64,000 nt of DNA from Jeotgalibacillus aurantiacus (GCF_020595125.1 NZ_JACNMS010000002.1:372001-436000); one strand, 5' to 3'. Shown: positions 34,541 through 46,011, counted from the stretch's first letter. Notes: generated by a model not told the origin, from the sequence alone. Made by a program: numbers and translations.

Positions 34541-34570
34541 AATTGTGATTCCTCCTGTTTTTATGTAGTT

Positions 34571-34963
34571 TTAGCGGAAAAACCTCGAAAGGTCTCCAGC
34601 TCTTAAACTTGAACGGTTCAGTTTACCTGAACTGATCATTTCTTTTTTCAAAATGCTTCTTAAATCTTCATCAGAGAGTTCCGGCTTTTTTGCAGAAGCA
34701 GGATTCTCATGCTGATCTTCTTCCTGTCCCCCAAGAATTCGTTTTATGCCGGCCATGTTCACTCCCTGCTCGAGGAGATCTTTAATCTCAAGCAGCCGAT
34801 CAATATCATTTAACGAAAACAGTCTGCGGTTGCCTTCTGTTCTTGCCGGAGAGATCAGTTTATGCTCTTCATAATAACGAATCTGACGGGCTGTTAAGTC
34901 AGCCAGCTGCATAACTGTGCCGATCGGAAACAGCGGCATGTTACGTCGAATCTCACTGCCCAT
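34571..34963 (-). CDS. glnR: MerR-family nitrogen regulator GlnR
   Basis: Represses glnRA when glutamine is plentiful. 130 residues. MerR-type helix-turn-helix [20 protein letters not shown] (about 17-36) then [20 protein letters not shown]; the C-terminal tail ([19 protein letters not shown]) is the region through which feedback-inhibited GlnA activates GlnR. Promoter and a GlnR-type box are visible upstream. Confidence 0.97.
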   Translation of the reverse strand: MGSEIRRNMPLFPIGTVMQLADLTARQIRYYEEHKLISPARTEGNRRLFSLNDIDRLLEIKDLLEQGVNMAGIKRILGGQEEDQHENPASAKKPELSDEDLRSILKKEMISSGKLNRSSLRAGDLSRFFR

Positions 34964-34998
34964 CTGTAAAATCCCCTTTCGTCCCTGTCGACAATTTG

Positions 34999-35027
34999 AT
35001 TATATTACATGTTATTTCTACTGTCAA
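34999..35027 (-). promoter_or_regulatory. Sigma-A promoter of glnRA
   Basis: Consensus hexamers on the minus strand: TTGACA (35027-35022), 17 bases, TATAAT (35004-34999), 36 bases before the glnR start codon. Confidence 0.85.
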
Positions 35028-35032
35028 CATCA

Positions 35033-35049
35033 CGTCAGGTTTTCTTACA
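35033..35049. promoter_or_regulatory. Candidate GlnR/TnrA box
   Basis: Minus strand TGTAAGAAAACCTGACG fits TGTNA-N7-TNACA except for the last base. It lies just upstream of the glnRA -35, the usual operator place. Confidence 0.55.
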
Positions 35050-35164
35050 TGAAAATTATTTTGTTTTTTCACACATTTCTCTCTTTTCCCTAACTTTGAT
35101 TTTTTATTCATCTTTTTTTAATTTTATTCATTTAATTATGACACCCTCAGATCATAAAGAAAAA

Positions 35165-35187
35165 ACACCCGCAGTGCAAACGGGTGT
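35165..35187 (-). terminator. Terminator of the hflX-ynbB operon
   Basis: A 7-bp stem ACACCCG/CGGGTGT with a 9-base loop followed by TTTTTTC on the minus strand, after the ynbB stop. Confidence 0.75.
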
Positions 35188-35198
35188 CTATCTTTGAT

Positions 35199-36464
35199 TT
35201 ATTTAATTAGATCCTGTGCAATCAGGGATTGAAGGGCACGGCTGACAGCAATTTTCACATGCTCATACGTTAAGCCTCCCTGAACATATGCTGCGTAAGG
35301 CGGACGCAGCGGCCCGTCAGCTGACAGTTCAATAGAAGACCCCTGGATAAAAGTACCTGCTGCCATGATCACATCATCCTCATATCCCGGCATATAATCC
35401 GCCTGAGGGGCAAATTGAGCATTTACCGGGGATGCGGCTTGGATTGCCTGACAAAACGCAATCATTCTCTCGCGGTCCCCAAACTCCACAGCCTGAATTA
35501 AATCTGTTCTGACTTCATTCCACGATGGTGTTGTTGTCATACCTGCTTCCTCCAACAGCGCAGATGTAAAAACAGCTCCTTTGAGTGCCTGGCTGACGAC
35601 GTGCGGTGCGAGGAAAAACCCCTGATACATTTCCTGAAGCGAGTAAAGACTCGCACCTGCTTCAGCCCCGATCCCGGGAGACGTCATGCGGTAAGAACAT
35701 TGCTTAATCAGCTCATTTGTGCCGGCAAGGTAACCGCCTGTTTTGGCAAGTCCGCCTCCCGGGTTTTTAATCAATGAACCTGCAATCAGATCTGCACCGG
35801 CAGCGCACGGCTCCTCTGTTTCCACAAATTCTCCGTAACAATTGTCTACAAATATCACTACATCCGGGTATGCCTCTTTAATCTGACTGACCGCTTCTCT
35901 TATATCCTCTATTGTAAATGACGGCCTTACCGCATAACCTTTAGATCGCTGGATCCCGATCATTTTCGTTTCAGGACGGATGCTTGTCACCACTTTTTCA
36001 AGATCAATCTTCCCATCAGACGTCAAGTCAACCTGGTTATAATGAATGCCAAAATCTTTTAGAGAACCGTTATCCGTCCCCCTGATACCAATAATTTCTT
36101 CCAGGGTATCATACGGTTTCCCCGTGATATAAAGCAGTTCATCACCAGGGCGCAACACACCAAACAGCGCGATGCTGATGGCGTGCGTTCCTGAAATAAT
36201 CTGAGGACGAACAAGGGCTGCGTCTGCACCGAACACATCAGCGAATACTGCTTCCAAAGCACCTCTCCCCTGATCATCGTATCCATATCCGGTAGTCGGT
36301 ATAAAATGACTGTCACTGATTTTATTTTTCAAAAAAGCATTCAGCACTTTTTCCTGATTGTGTTCAGCACGTTTTTCAATTGCGAGATGGACCGGGCTGA
36401 TTTTTTCCTCAGCGTTTCTGATCCACTTTTCAAGTTGTGGTGCAAAATCTGTTTTAAACATCAT
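35199..36464 (-). CDS. ynbB: PLP-dependent methionine gamma-lyase/aluminium-resistance family protein YnbB
   Basis: Pyridoxal-phosphate enzyme of the YnbB (so-called aluminium resistance) family; the reaction in the cell is not established. 421 residues. The PLP lysine is expected in GADLIAGSLIKNPGGG and the cofactor aspartate in VVIFVDNCYGEF. AGGAG precedes two adjacent ATG codons; either may start. Eight bases after hflX, and next to glnR as in B. subtilis. Confidence 0.93.
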   Translation of the reverse strand: MMFKTDFAPQLEKWIRNAEEKISPVHLAIEKRAEHNQEKVLNAFLKNKISDSHFIPTTGYGYDDQGRGALEAVFADVFGADAALVRPQIISGTHAISIALFGVLRPGDELLYITGKPYDTLEEIIGIRGTDNGSLKDFGIHYNQVDLTSDGKIDLEKVVTSIRPETKMIGIQRSKGYAVRPSFTIEDIREAVSQIKEAYPDVVIFVDNCYGEFVETEEPCAAGADLIAGSLIKNPGGGLAKTGGYLAGTNELIKQCSYRMTSPGIGAEAGASLYSLQEMYQGFFLAPHVVSQALKGAVFTSALLEEAGMTTTPSWNEVRTDLIQAVEFGDRERMIAFCQAIQAASPVNAQFAPQADYMPGYEDDVIMAAGTFIQGSSIELSADGPLRPPYAAYVQGGLTYEHVKIAVSRALQSLIAQDLIK

Positions 36465-36472
36465 CTAAACTC

Positions 36473-37723
36473 CTATTTTTTAATTTCAGAAAGAACAGGA
36501 TGTTCAGGTGTAATATATCCCTTCACACGGTATGTTTCATCCTGTTCATTAAAGGTTAATTCTTCAATCAGACTTTCCGTTTTCAGGATAGACAGAATTC
36601 TGCCACGGTCTGATGCAATTCTGACTGAATAGGAAGACAGCTGTTCTTTCATCTGTATCTCCATTTTTTCCAGCAGCTTTTTACGATCCTGTTCTGAGAA
36701 TGCACTGATCAGAATAAATGGGTCGTTCGGATCCGGAACAAAATCATCATGAATCAGATCTTTTTTATTGTAAACAGTCAGCCTCGGAATCGTATCCATT
36801 TCAAGATCTGAGAGTAATTTTTTCACGGTCTTTTCATGTTCTTCATGGTTATCGTGGGATGCATCCACGACATGGAGAATCAAATCAGCCTGCAGCACTT
36901 CTTCAAGCGTGGAGCGGAATGATGCCACAAGCGTGGTGGGAAGATCCTTAATAAATCCTACCGTATCCGTCATGACCGCCTCATATCCACTTGGCAGGGA
37001 GCTTTTTCTTGTTAACGGATCAAGCGTCGCAAACAGCTGATTTTCTTCGTAGGAATCTGAATTTGTCAGCCTGTTAAATAACGTGGATTTCCCGGCATTC
37101 GTATACCCGACCAGCGCAAACTGGAAAATACGGTTGTGCTTTCTTCTCTCTCTGTAAGTTGCCCGGTGACGAACGACCTGCTCAAGCTTTCTTTTCACCT
37201 CAGCAATTTCCCTGCGGATATGACGGCGATCCGTTTCAAGCTTGGTTTCACCCGGTCCTCTTGTTCCGATCCCGCCTCCGAGTCTGGATAGTGAAATACC
37301 CTGACCCCCAAGACGCGGCAGCATATATTCGAGCTGGGCGAGCTGAACCTGCAGCTTACCTTCCTTAGACCTTGCACGCTGCGCGAAAATATCAAGAATC
37401 AACTGGGTACGGTCGATAATTCTTGCATCAAGAACCTCTGACAGGTTTCTGTTTTGACTCGGTGTGAGCTCACTGTTAAAGATGATGAGGTCTGCTTCCG
37501 CCTCTTCTGCTGCAGCAGCTAATTCTTCAAGCTTTCCTTTACCTATATATGTTGCAGAGTGAACTTTATCTGCATTTTGAGTCATCAGAAGGACAATATC
37601 TGCACCTGCTGTTTCAGTCAGTGCCTTAAGCTCTTCCATTGATTCATAAAACTCCTGCTCTGTTTGGCTCGTATTAACCCCTACGAGAATTGCTTTTTCA
37701 GTGATTTTCCCTGTTTCAGCCAA
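36473..37723 (-). CDS. hflX: Ribosome-associated GTPase HflX
   Basis: GTP-binding protein that binds large ribosomal subunits and helps recover stalled or disused ribosomes. About 416 residues. N-terminal HflX domain, coiled region with QLAQLEYMLPRL and GTRGPGETKLE, then G domain: GYTNAGKSTLF, DTVGFIKDLP, NKKD. I choose a TTG start at 37723: AGAGGGG lies seven bases upstream and the resulting N-terminus (MAETGKITEKAILVG) aligns in length with B. subtilis HflX; the ATG at 37774 has no good Shine-Dalgarno and adds 17 residues. Confidence 0.9.
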   Translation of the reverse strand: MAETGKITEKAILVGVNTSQTEQEFYESMEELKALTETAGADIVLLMTQNADKVHSATYIGKGKLEELAAAAEEAEADLIIFNSELTPSQNRNLSEVLDARIIDRTQLILDIFAQRARSKEGKLQVQLAQLEYMLPRLGGQGISLSRLGGGIGTRGPGETKLETDRRHIRREIAEVKRKLEQVVRHRATYRERRKHNRIFQFALVGYTNAGKSTLFNRLTNSDSYEENQLFATLDPLTRKSSLPSGYEAVMTDTVGFIKDLPTTLVASFRSTLEEVLQADLILHVVDASHDNHEEHEKTVKKLLSDLEMDTIPRLTVYNKKDLIHDDFVPDPNDPFILISAFSEQDRKKLLEKMEIQMKEQLSSYSVRIASDRGRILSILKTESLIEELTFNEQDETYRVKGYITPEHPVLSEIKK

Positions 37724-37865
37724 TGGCTTCCCCTCTTTCAAATTAATGTATCGTAAATGCTGTAAATAATTCATTTATCCAAATGTAAAAACTGGTGGAA
37801 ATGCGTTCGATTCATGATACAATCTAGTTTGGTTCAATTCAAGTGGGAAAGCAGGGTGAGCGCAT

Positions 37866-38483
37866 TTGACCTGGGAGGTTTTAAGCATTATCGGTACGGT
37901 GGCATTTGCCGTATCAGGCGCTATTATTGCAATGGAAGAGGAATATGATATTTTAGGGGTTTATATATTGGGGATTGTGACGGCATTTGGCGGAGGAGCC
38001 ATCCGGAACCTGCTGATCGGCGTGCCAGTATCAGCTCTCTGGGAACAGGGAATGTTTTTTCAGGTCGCACTGCTGTCCATCACCGCCGTTTTTTTATTTC
38101 CTCACAACTTACTCAAGCACTGGCGCAAATGGGGAAATTTCTTCGACGCCATGGGGCTTGCAGCCTTCGCGATACAGGGTGCACTGTACGCCGCCAACAT
38201 GGGACACCCGATGAGCGCTGTCATTGTTGCCGCCGTGTTGACTGGAAGCGGAGGAGGGATCATCAGAGATCTTCTCGCAGGACGCAAACCGCTTGTACTC
38301 AGATCAGAAATTTATGCCGCCTGGGCGATTCTTGCCGGAGCAGCGGTAGGATTCGGCATCGCATCAGAGCCATGGCAGCTGTATTGCCTGTTCGTCCTCA
38401 CTACCGGCCTGCGCGTTCTTTCTTATATATATAAATGGAGACTACCATTCAAGAGTCTTCAGACCGGGAACAGCACCGGATAA
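37866..38483 (+). CDS. UPF0126/TRIC-like membrane protein
   Basis: 205-residue membrane protein made of two homologous three-span halves, each with a glycine-rich motif (TAFGGGAIRNLLIG and TGSGGGIIRDLLAG), the plan of the bacterial UPF0126/trimeric-intracellular-cation-channel family, thought to conduct monovalent cations or transport small solutes. The start is TTG at 37866 with AGGGTGAG upstream. It is divergent from hflX and alone. Confidence 0.9.
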   Translation: MTWEVLSIIGTVAFAVSGAIIAMEEEYDILGVYILGIVTAFGGGAIRNLLIGVPVSALWEQGMFFQVALLSITAVFLFPHNLLKHWRKWGNFFDAMGLAAFAIQGALYAANMGHPMSAVIVAAVLTGSGGGIIRDLLAGRKPLVLRSEIYAAWAILAGAAVGFGIASEPWQLYCLFVLTTGLRVLSYIYKWRLPFKSLQTGNSTG

Positions 38484-38585
38484 CTTTATATAACCGTTGT
38501 TGGGAATCCCCCGCTACTAATAGTAAGGTTAACAACCTTTACATGCTTGATTCATGATTGTTTATCACTGAAATTTATAAAGAAC

Positions 38586-38612
38586 AAAAAGCTGCGAGAT
38601 TCGCAGCTTTTT
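38586..38612. terminator. Terminator of spoVK
   Basis: A 12-bp stem (AAAAAGCTGCGA and complement) with a 3-base loop touching the spoVK stop codon. Confidence 0.8.
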
Positions 38613-39541
38613 TACATAAATGGATGGAAACGCTCCATTTCTTTTCCGTTTTGTCTGTCAAAGTCAGCCGTTCCGGATGTAACATCCGCCTCTGTCAGCA
38701 TGATCAGGTCCGTTTTACTGAAGGCACTGCCCTTCATCAGCCTCAGCGCCTGTGCTCTTGTCACAGCTTCCACCAGGTTTCTGATAAACCTTCCATTGTC
38801 TGATACAGCTTCCTGTATATGAAGGTATCGGCTGAACCGTTCCCTCGCTCCCTGACTCAGCCTGTAATCCTTTTTCGAAAAGATCATCTCGGCTATTTTC
38901 ATGAGTTCATCTTTTTTATAGTCTGAAAACTGGATGACGTGAGAGAATCGGCTTTTTAAGCCTGAATTTAATTTCAGAAACGAAGACATTTCTTTCTCGT
39001 AGCCCGCTAAGATGAGAATAAACGGATGACTCTGATCTTCCATATGTTTGACAAGGGTATCAACCGCTTCCCTTCCAAAGTCTTTTTCACCGCCTCGCCC
39101 GAGAGAGTAGGCCTCATCAATAAAAAGAATGCCGCCTTCTGCTTTTTTGATTAAATCTCTTGTTTTAACGGCTGTATGACCGATATATTCACCTACAAGA
39201 TCTGCTCTTTCCACCTCGATAAGATGCCCTTTTTCAATCAGATTCAGTTTTTTAAAAAGCGCTGCAATCAGTCTTGCAGCGGTCGTTTTACCGGTACCGG
39301 GATTTCCGTAAAAGAGCATATGGAGAGACTGCGTCTCAAAGGCAAGACCTTTCTCCAATCGTTTTTCATTGATGATATGACGGGCAATAATGGCTTTTAG
39401 CATACTCTTTACCTGATCAAGTCCGATCATATCTTTAAATGTATCATCGACCATTTCAAAGTTTCCGGATGACTCCTGATCAGGAATTAATTCCTCTCTT
39501 TGTCCGATGATAAACTTTACCTGCTGCACTTGCCGGGTCAT
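38612..39541 (-). CDS. spoVK: Stage V sporulation AAA+ ATPase SpoVK
   Basis: Needed for mature spores in B. subtilis; belongs to the CbbX/CfxQ-like AAA+ ATPases. Walker A GNPGTGKTTAARL, Walker B GILFIDEAYSL, sensor region ILILAGYEKEM and arginine finger GLKSRFSHVI are all visible in a 309-residue protein. I take the ATG at 39541, next to GGGGTGG, rather than 39562, which has no Shine-Dalgarno. Located between hflX and hfq as in B. subtilis. No sigma-E or sigma-K promoter was identified. Confidence 0.95.
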   Translation of the reverse strand: MTRQVQQVKFIIGQREELIPDQESSGNFEMVDDTFKDMIGLDQVKSMLKAIIARHIINEKRLEKGLAFETQSLHMLFYGNPGTGKTTAARLIAALFKKLNLIEKGHLIEVERADLVGEYIGHTAVKTRDLIKKAEGGILFIDEAYSLGRGGEKDFGREAVDTLVKHMEDQSHPFILILAGYEKEMSSFLKLNSGLKSRFSHVIQFSDYKKDELMKIAEMIFSKKDYRLSQGARERFSRYLHIQEAVSDNGRFIRNLVEAVTRAQALRLMKGSAFSKTDLIMLTEADVTSGTADFDRQNGKEMERFHPFM

Positions 39542-39615
39542 ATTGCCACCCCATTTATTCATGATAAATCAGTATATGAGTAAAACAAAAGTTCATGAGA
39601 TCAACTTTATCCAAT

Positions 39616-39649
39616 AAAAAAAGCGTTCCGCAACGGGAACACTTTTTTT
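39616..39649 (-). terminator. Terminator of hfq
   Basis: A stem of about 14 bp with one position that pairs only as G-U in minus-strand RNA, ending in seven Ts after the hfq stop. Confidence 0.75.
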
Positions 39650-39878
39650 ACTCCTGCTCTGTTTGTATCTTAACGTTTTTTGAAGGAACAAATGTTGATA
39701 TTGCGTGCTTATAAACAAGCTGCTGCTTTCCTTCCGATTCAAGCAACACAGTAAAGTTATCAAATGCTTTGATCTGCCCTCTAATCTGAAAGCCATTTAA
39801 TAAAAATACGGTTACAAATGTACTTTCTTTTCGTAACTGGTTCAGCATCTGATCCTGAATATTTACGGCTTGTTTCAT
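39648..39878 (-). CDS. hfq: RNA-binding protein Hfq
   Basis: Sm-like hexameric RNA chaperone, 76 residues. Sm1 [26 protein letters not shown] and Sm2 [10 protein letters not shown] (about residues 20-66, quoted in part) are typical, including the YKHAIST proximal-face motif. The C-terminal tail is short, as in Bacillus. It follows miaA by 45 bases in the same direction. Confidence 0.98.
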   Translation of the reverse strand: MKQAVNIQDQMLNQLRKESTFVTVFLLNGFQIRGQIKAFDNFTVLLESEGKQQLVYKHAISTFVPSKNVKIQTEQE

Positions 39879-39923
39879 CTATACGCCTCCTTAAAATGAC
39901 TGCTCTCTACAAAAATTCTACAT

Positions 39924-40850
39924 TTAAGTGTAATTTCCTGCTAAAGATTGCACGATTTCCTCAATCTTTTTTTCCCTGTCATTTGTAACGTCAAACCACT
40001 CCATGTTCATTTTATTGCGGAACCAGGTCATTTGACGCTTGGCGTACCTTCTTGAGTTTTGCTTAATCGCAGCTACTGCTTCATCCAGGGTGACCATTCC
40101 ATCAAAATAATCATACATTTCTTTATAGCCGATCGCCTGAATGGACTGAACATTTCTAATACCCTGGTCGTACAAACTTCTGACCTCAGCTTCAAGTCCC
40201 TGTTCCATCATTTTATCAACACGCAAGTCAATTCTCTTGTACAGGATGTCCCGCTCCATTGTCAACCCGATGAGACGGTGCTGATAAAGCGGTGCGATTT
40301 CCTGCCTGTTCATTCTTGCATCGCTAGTGATCCCTGTCGTCATGTAGGCTTCAAGTGCTCTTATGACCCTGCGTGTATTATTCGGATGAATGGAGGAGGC
40401 AGCATGCGGATCGGATTGCTGCAGCTTGTCGAAAAGGTAGTCCCGCCCATGCTCGAGCAGCTCAAGTTCAAGCCGTGAACGAATTTCTTCGTTTTTACCT
40501 TCATCAGAAAACTGGTAATCAAACAAAACCGACTGAATGTACAGTCCCGTTCCACCTGTCAGAACAGGTACGGACCCTCTGCTCTGAATCTCTTCTATTT
40601 TCCCCCGGACTTCCTGCTGATATTCTGCAGCAGAAAACGGTTCATGCGGCTCGCGAATATCAAACAAGTGATGCGGAACACCACTCATTTCAGATTTGGT
40701 TATTTTTGCGGTGCCAATATCCAGACCTTTGTAGACCTGCATCGCATCTCCATTAATCACTTCACCATCAACCGCTTTTGACACCCTGATGCTCAGATCT
40801 GTTTTTCCGACAGCAGTTGGTCCTGCGATTACAATTACGTCTTTTTTCAT
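39924..40850 (-). CDS. miaA: tRNA dimethylallyltransferase MiaA
   Basis: Adds a dimethylallyl group to A37 of tRNAs that read UNN codons; MiaB, also in this window, then methylthiolates it. 308 residues: P-loop GPTAVGKTDLS (residues 10-20), GDAMQVYKGLDIGTAKI and the DMAPP segment VLTGGTGLYIQSV. Sits between the lipase gene and hfq, the order found in many Bacillales. Confidence 0.98.
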   Translation of the reverse strand: MKKDVIVIAGPTAVGKTDLSIRVSKAVDGEVINGDAMQVYKGLDIGTAKITKSEMSGVPHHLFDIREPHEPFSAAEYQQEVRGKIEEIQSRGSVPVLTGGTGLYIQSVLFDYQFSDEGKNEEIRSRLELELLEHGRDYLFDKLQQSDPHAASSIHPNNTRRVIRALEAYMTTGITSDARMNRQEIAPLYQHRLIGLTMERDILYKRIDLRVDKMMEQGLEAEVRSLYDQGIRNVQSIQAIGYKEMYDYFDGMVTLDEAVAAIKQNSRRYAKRQMTWFRNKMNMEWFDVTNDREKKIEEIVQSLAGNYT

Positions 40851-40865
40851 CCACCTAACCCCTGA

Positions 40866-41783
40866 CTAACGATTCCATTGATTAATTCTTTTTAACATAT
40901 CACTGATGACTTCTTTTCTGTTCAGTTCATTCAGCATTTCGTGCCTTCCGTCTTCATACAGCAGGACTTCGACAGAACGGACTCCTGCCTTTTGGTAGGA
41001 AGCTGCCGTTTTATAAATGCCCTTCGTGAAATTCCCGACAGGATCCTTCGTCCCACTGACTAAAAGGATGGGAATATGTGCAGGCACTTTCGACACTTCA
41101 TTCTTTTGACTGATCATCTGCATTCCTTTAAAAAGAACTTTATAAAAACGATTTGTGCAGACAAATCCACATTCAGGATCATCCATGTATAAACTGACTG
41201 ACTGCTCATCCCTTGAAAGCCAGTCAAACGGCGTTTTCGGGTTGTCAAATGCCTTATTATACCCACCAAATGACAGATGATCCAGCAATTCCGCCTTGTC
41301 ATCAGGCTTATAGGCAGAGATAACAGAAGCAAGTGCGATCGCAGCAGGACCGGTAAGTCCAAGTGGTCCACTTGTCCCCGAGAGCACCACACCTTTTAAT
41401 CCGGTAGCGTTCAGCTGGAGCATTCTTCTTGTAATAAATGAACCCATGCTGTGCCCGATCATAAAAAGAGGACCTTCAACTTCTCTTAAAAGCGATTCTC
41501 TCAATTCCACACAATCAAGCGCAAGGCGGTCAAACGTCATACCATCATCAAAGTCACCATGCCGGCCATTGGCTGCGGCCGTTTTTCCATGGCCGCGGTT
41601 ATCGTGCCCGAACACATGATATCCTTCTTTGTTCAGCGCTTCAGCAAATTCCTGATAACGACCAATATGCTCTGCCATCCCATGACAGAGCTGTATTGAT
41701 CCTTTTATTTTTGTTGCATTTGATTCCCATAATACGGTGTGGAGCCTGTATCCGTCACTGACTTCTGTAAACCAGGTTTTCAA
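40866..41783 (-). CDS. Monoacylglycerol lipase/lysophospholipase-like hydrolase
   Basis: Alpha/beta hydrolase of the Hydrolase_4 (YtpA/monoglyceride lipase) type, 305 residues. HGMAEHIGRYQEFA near residue 35, HDNRGHGKTA, nucleophile in GHSMGSF (about residue 113), acid in SGTKDPVGN and His in EDGRHEMLNE. TTG start with AGGGGAG eight bases upstream. It lies 28 bases after glpD and 15 before miaA; a role in releasing glycerol from lipids would suit the glp neighbours but is inference. Confidence 0.87.
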   Translation of the reverse strand: MKTWFTEVSDGYRLHTVLWESNATKIKGSIQLCHGMAEHIGRYQEFAEALNKEGYHVFGHDNRGHGKTAAANGRHGDFDDGMTFDRLALDCVELRESLLREVEGPLFMIGHSMGSFITRRMLQLNATGLKGVVLSGTSGPLGLTGPAAIALASVISAYKPDDKAELLDHLSFGGYNKAFDNPKTPFDWLSRDEQSVSLYMDDPECGFVCTNRFYKVLFKGMQMISQKNEVSKVPAHIPILLVSGTKDPVGNFTKGIYKTAASYQKAGVRSVEVLLYEDGRHEMLNELNRKEVISDMLKRINQWNR

Positions 41784-41811
41784 ACGAATCTCCCCTTTAA
41801 GCGTTGAAAGA

Positions 41812-43473
41812 TCAGCTTACCGGAATCACAGCGTCGTGGATTTCATTTTCCAGTTCTTCCTGATAAGCACGATACGTTTCTTCATCCCAGTTTAACAGTT
41901 TTTTCATCAGTTTCAAAACGGCTTCTTTTTCACGCTGGACAGAATTGATATCAAAGAACAGTCTGCCGGTTCTGCGGATAAAGAAGTCAACCGGTTTAAC
42001 CGTCATTTCTTCCTGTATTGCATACACAACCTCCGCGTATAATACAGGGTTCATCGGCGCTTCAAGATCCATCCCTTTAGCAGCGTGAGCAAGGGTAAAC
42101 AGTTTATCTGCGTTTGATCCGTAAAATGCTGCAAGCTTTTTACCTTCCGTTTCCGTTAATCCGAATTGTACAGCTTCTCTTCCTTTTTGTTCAATGAACG
42201 TTTTGAAGTTGGCTGAGCCTCCAAAATCAGCTCCGGACAGCGTAAGCTTTACGGTTTTACAGCTGTCAAAGGACTGCTTGGTTTCCTCTTTTAGCCGCTT
42301 GGCAGCAAGATCTACAACGTGTTCAGCCATTTTGCGGTAGCCTGTCAGCTTTCCGCCTGCAATGGTGATAATGCCGCTGTCGTGTTCCCAGATTTCATCC
42401 TTACGGGAAATTTCAGAAGGGTCTTTTCCTTCTTCAAATATAAGCGGACGAACACCTGCCCAGCTTGATTCCACTTCTTTTTCCGTTACTTTTACATCAG
42501 GGAACATATATCGGATGGAGTCAAGAATATACTGACGATCCTCTTCCGTCATTTTCGGGTTTGCCGTATCTTTTTCAGTGCCGTAAAACGTATCTGTTGT
42601 TCCTACATATGCTTTACCGTCACGCGGAATCGCAAACATCATCCGCCCGTCCGGCGTATCAAAATAAAGCGCCTGCTTCAACGGGAATACAGACTGATCA
42701 ATGACAAGGTGTACCCCTTTTGTCAGCTGAAGCTGCTTATTATTTTTAGAATAATCCTTATTACGAACCTGATCTACCCACGGTCCCGCAGCGTTGATCA
42801 CTTTTCGCCCTAAAATGGTGTATGATTCGCCCGAGATCTGATCGACTGCTTCGATGCCGGACACTTTCTTCTTATCGTAAGTAAAGCGGTCAGCTTTCAC
42901 GTAGTTGATGAAGTCCGCTCCTTTTTCCACTGCCTTTTTAATAATTTCAAGCGTCAGGCGCGCATCATCCGTACGGTACTCTACATAGTAACCTGCACCT
43001 TTTAAACCATCTTTTTTGACAAGAGGCTCACGCTTCGTTGCTTCAGATACACTCAGCATCTTTCTTCTTTCCTGACGTTTAACTCCAGCCAGATAGTCAT
43101 ACACTCTTAAGCCGACAGACGTTGAGAACTTACCGAACGTTCCGCCCTTGTGAATCGGAAGCATCATCCATTCAGGTGTTGTCACGTGTGGTGCATTTTC
43201 ATAGACGATCGCACGTTCCTTCCCGACTTCAGCCACCATTTTCACTTCGAACTGCTTCAGATATCGCAGACCGCCGTGGACAAGTTTTGTTGAACGGCTT
43301 GAAGTACCTCCAGCAAAATCCTGCATTTCAACAACCGCAACCTTCATGCCTCTTGTTACGGCATCAAGAGCGATCCCCGCTCCGGTGATCCCTCCACCAA
43401 TCACAACAAGATCATATATTTCACTTGACATCTGCTTTAATTTTTCATTCCGGTTTACACTTGAAAAACTCAT
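41812..43473 (-). CDS. glpD: Glycerol-3-phosphate dehydrogenase (FAD, aerobic)
   Basis: Membrane-associated flavoenzyme that oxidises glycerol 3-phosphate to dihydroxyacetone phosphate and feeds electrons to quinone. 553 residues. FAD site [20 protein letters not shown] (about 23-42), [18 protein letters not shown], and [23 protein letters not shown] near the end of the catalytic domain. AAGGAGG before the ATG. A terminator-like leader hairpin at 43508-43555 suggests control by the GlpP antiterminator encoded nearby. Confidence 0.97.
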   Translation of the reverse strand: MSFSSVNRNEKLKQMSSEIYDLVVIGGGITGAGIALDAVTRGMKVAVVEMQDFAGGTSSRSTKLVHGGLRYLKQFEVKMVAEVGKERAIVYENAPHVTTPEWMMLPIHKGGTFGKFSTSVGLRVYDYLAGVKRQERRKMLSVSEATKREPLVKKDGLKGAGYYVEYRTDDARLTLEIIKKAVEKGADFINYVKADRFTYDKKKVSGIEAVDQISGESYTILGRKVINAAGPWVDQVRNKDYSKNNKQLQLTKGVHLVIDQSVFPLKQALYFDTPDGRMMFAIPRDGKAYVGTTDTFYGTEKDTANPKMTEEDRQYILDSIRYMFPDVKVTEKEVESSWAGVRPLIFEEGKDPSEISRKDEIWEHDSGIITIAGGKLTGYRKMAEHVVDLAAKRLKEETKQSFDSCKTVKLTLSGADFGGSANFKTFIEQKGREAVQFGLTETEGKKLAAFYGSNADKLFTLAHAAKGMDLEAPMNPVLYAEVVYAIQEEMTVKPVDFFIRRTGRLFFDINSVQREKEAVLKLMKKLLNWDEETYRAYQEELENEIHDAVIPVS

Positions 43474-43507
43474 GATAAATCCTCCTTATTTTGGTAATGA
43501 AAGAAAA

Positions 43508-43555
43508 AGAGGCCGAATTCATCTATGAATAAACTCATAATGAATCCAGGCCTCT
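43508..43555 (-). promoter_or_regulatory. glpD leader terminator (GlpP-type attenuator)
   Basis: Stem AGAGGCC/GGCCTCT extended by ATTCAT/ATGAAT with internal mismatches; on the minus strand it ends in TTTTTC and precedes the glpD start by about 35 bases. Being upstream of the gene and downstream of glpK it can serve as attenuator; GlpP antitermination at such leaders is established in B. subtilis. Confidence 0.7.
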
Positions 43556-43605
43556 CTGCTCTCTACCTAATTATTAACTTGTCTATACTATAACATAGTA
43601 AAGAC

Positions 43606-45099
<1,494 letters not shown>

Positions 45100-45109
45100 T
45101 CATTCCTCC

Positions 45110-45928
45110 TTATGCTGCTAAATGTTTTTGTTTACTTGTATTTTTTTTATCTATTGAATAAGCTCCTAACAGACAGACTACGATGGCTGCCAGAACTACC
45201 CAAAATAGCACATCATACTCTCCTGCAAAAATATAGCGGTAGAAAAGCCCTCCAAAGGATCCTCCAAGAACCGGACCTAAAATTGGAATCCAGCTGTATC
45301 CCCAGTTAGAAGTACCCTTTCCGCTGATTGGTAAAACAAAATGAGCAATTCTTGGTCCCAAATCACGCGCAGGGTTGATTGCATATCCGGTCGTACCTCC
45401 TAGAGAAAGCCCGATCGCCACAATCAGCATTCCGACGATAAAAGGATTTAATCCTTCTGTAAATTCATTCGCCCCAATAAACAAAATGCCTACCACTAAA
45501 ATAAAAGTTCCGATAATTTCACTCATTAGATTTGAAAAATAATGAGGAATAGCCGGTCCGGTTGAAAATACACCAAGCTTTGCCCCCTGATCAGGTGTAA
45601 CCTTCCAGTGCGGAAGGAAATGAAGCCATACAAGAGTCGCTCCAATGAAAGCGCCTACAATCTGCGCCGCAACATAACCAGGGACCTTCACCCATTCGAA
45701 ATCGTTATTAAAGGCAAGACCCAGTGTAACTGCCGGATTTAAATGCGCTCCACTGAACTGACCTACAGCATAGACCGCCATAGCAACCCCGAGACCCCAT
45801 CCCAACGCAATCACAATCCATCCCGCACCTTCTGCCAGGGATTTTTTGAGACTGACGTTTGCAACAACTCCGCCACCGAAAAGAATCAGAATCGCGGTTC
45901 CAATGACTTCAGCAACATATTCATTCAT
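45110..45928 (-). CDS. glpF: Glycerol uptake facilitator GlpF
   Basis: Aquaglyceroporin, 272 residues. Two half-helix motifs are present: HLNPAVTLGL and YAINPARDLGPR; the aspartate after the second NPAR is the glycerol-facilitator mark. Six spans are visible. ATG at 45928 follows GGAGGTG; the open frame reaching 45964 runs into the leader hairpin and is not coding. First gene of glpFK, with leader terminator, promoter and cre upstream. Confidence 0.96.
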   Translation of the reverse strand: MNEYVAEVIGTAILILFGGGVVANVSLKKSLAEGAGWIVIALGWGLGVAMAVYAVGQFSGAHLNPAVTLGLAFNNDFEWVKVPGYVAAQIVGAFIGATLVWLHFLPHWKVTPDQGAKLGVFSTGPAIPHYFSNLMSEIIGTFILVVGILFIGANEFTEGLNPFIVGMLIVAIGLSLGGTTGYAINPARDLGPRIAHFVLPISGKGTSNWGYSWIPILGPVLGGSFGGLFYRYIFAGEYDVLFWVVLAAIVVCLLGAYSIDKKNTSKQKHLAA

Positions 45929-45964
45929 TCTGAACACCTCCATAATTTTTTCCGTAAAATACAA

Positions 45965-46011
45965 AGAGACCCACAGACTTGTACCTAAAGGTGTATCGTC
46001 TGTGAGTCTCT
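45965..46011 (-). promoter_or_regulatory. glpF leader terminator (GlpP-type attenuator)
   Basis: A 14-base stem (AGAGACTCACAGAC on the minus strand with its near-perfect complement, one G-U) and a loop of about 19 bases, followed by TTTGTATTTT, 36 bases before the glpF start and after its promoter. Confidence 0.75.

Noticed and set aside
35008-35027. Second GlnR box at the glnRA promoter (TGTTGACAGTAGAAATAACA)
   Set aside because: The half-sites resemble TGTTA and TAACA but the spacing is three bases too long, and the match is partly the -35 hexamer.
40059-40478. 139-codon open frame opposite miaA
   Set aside because: Antisense shadow; the miaA frame carries all family motifs.
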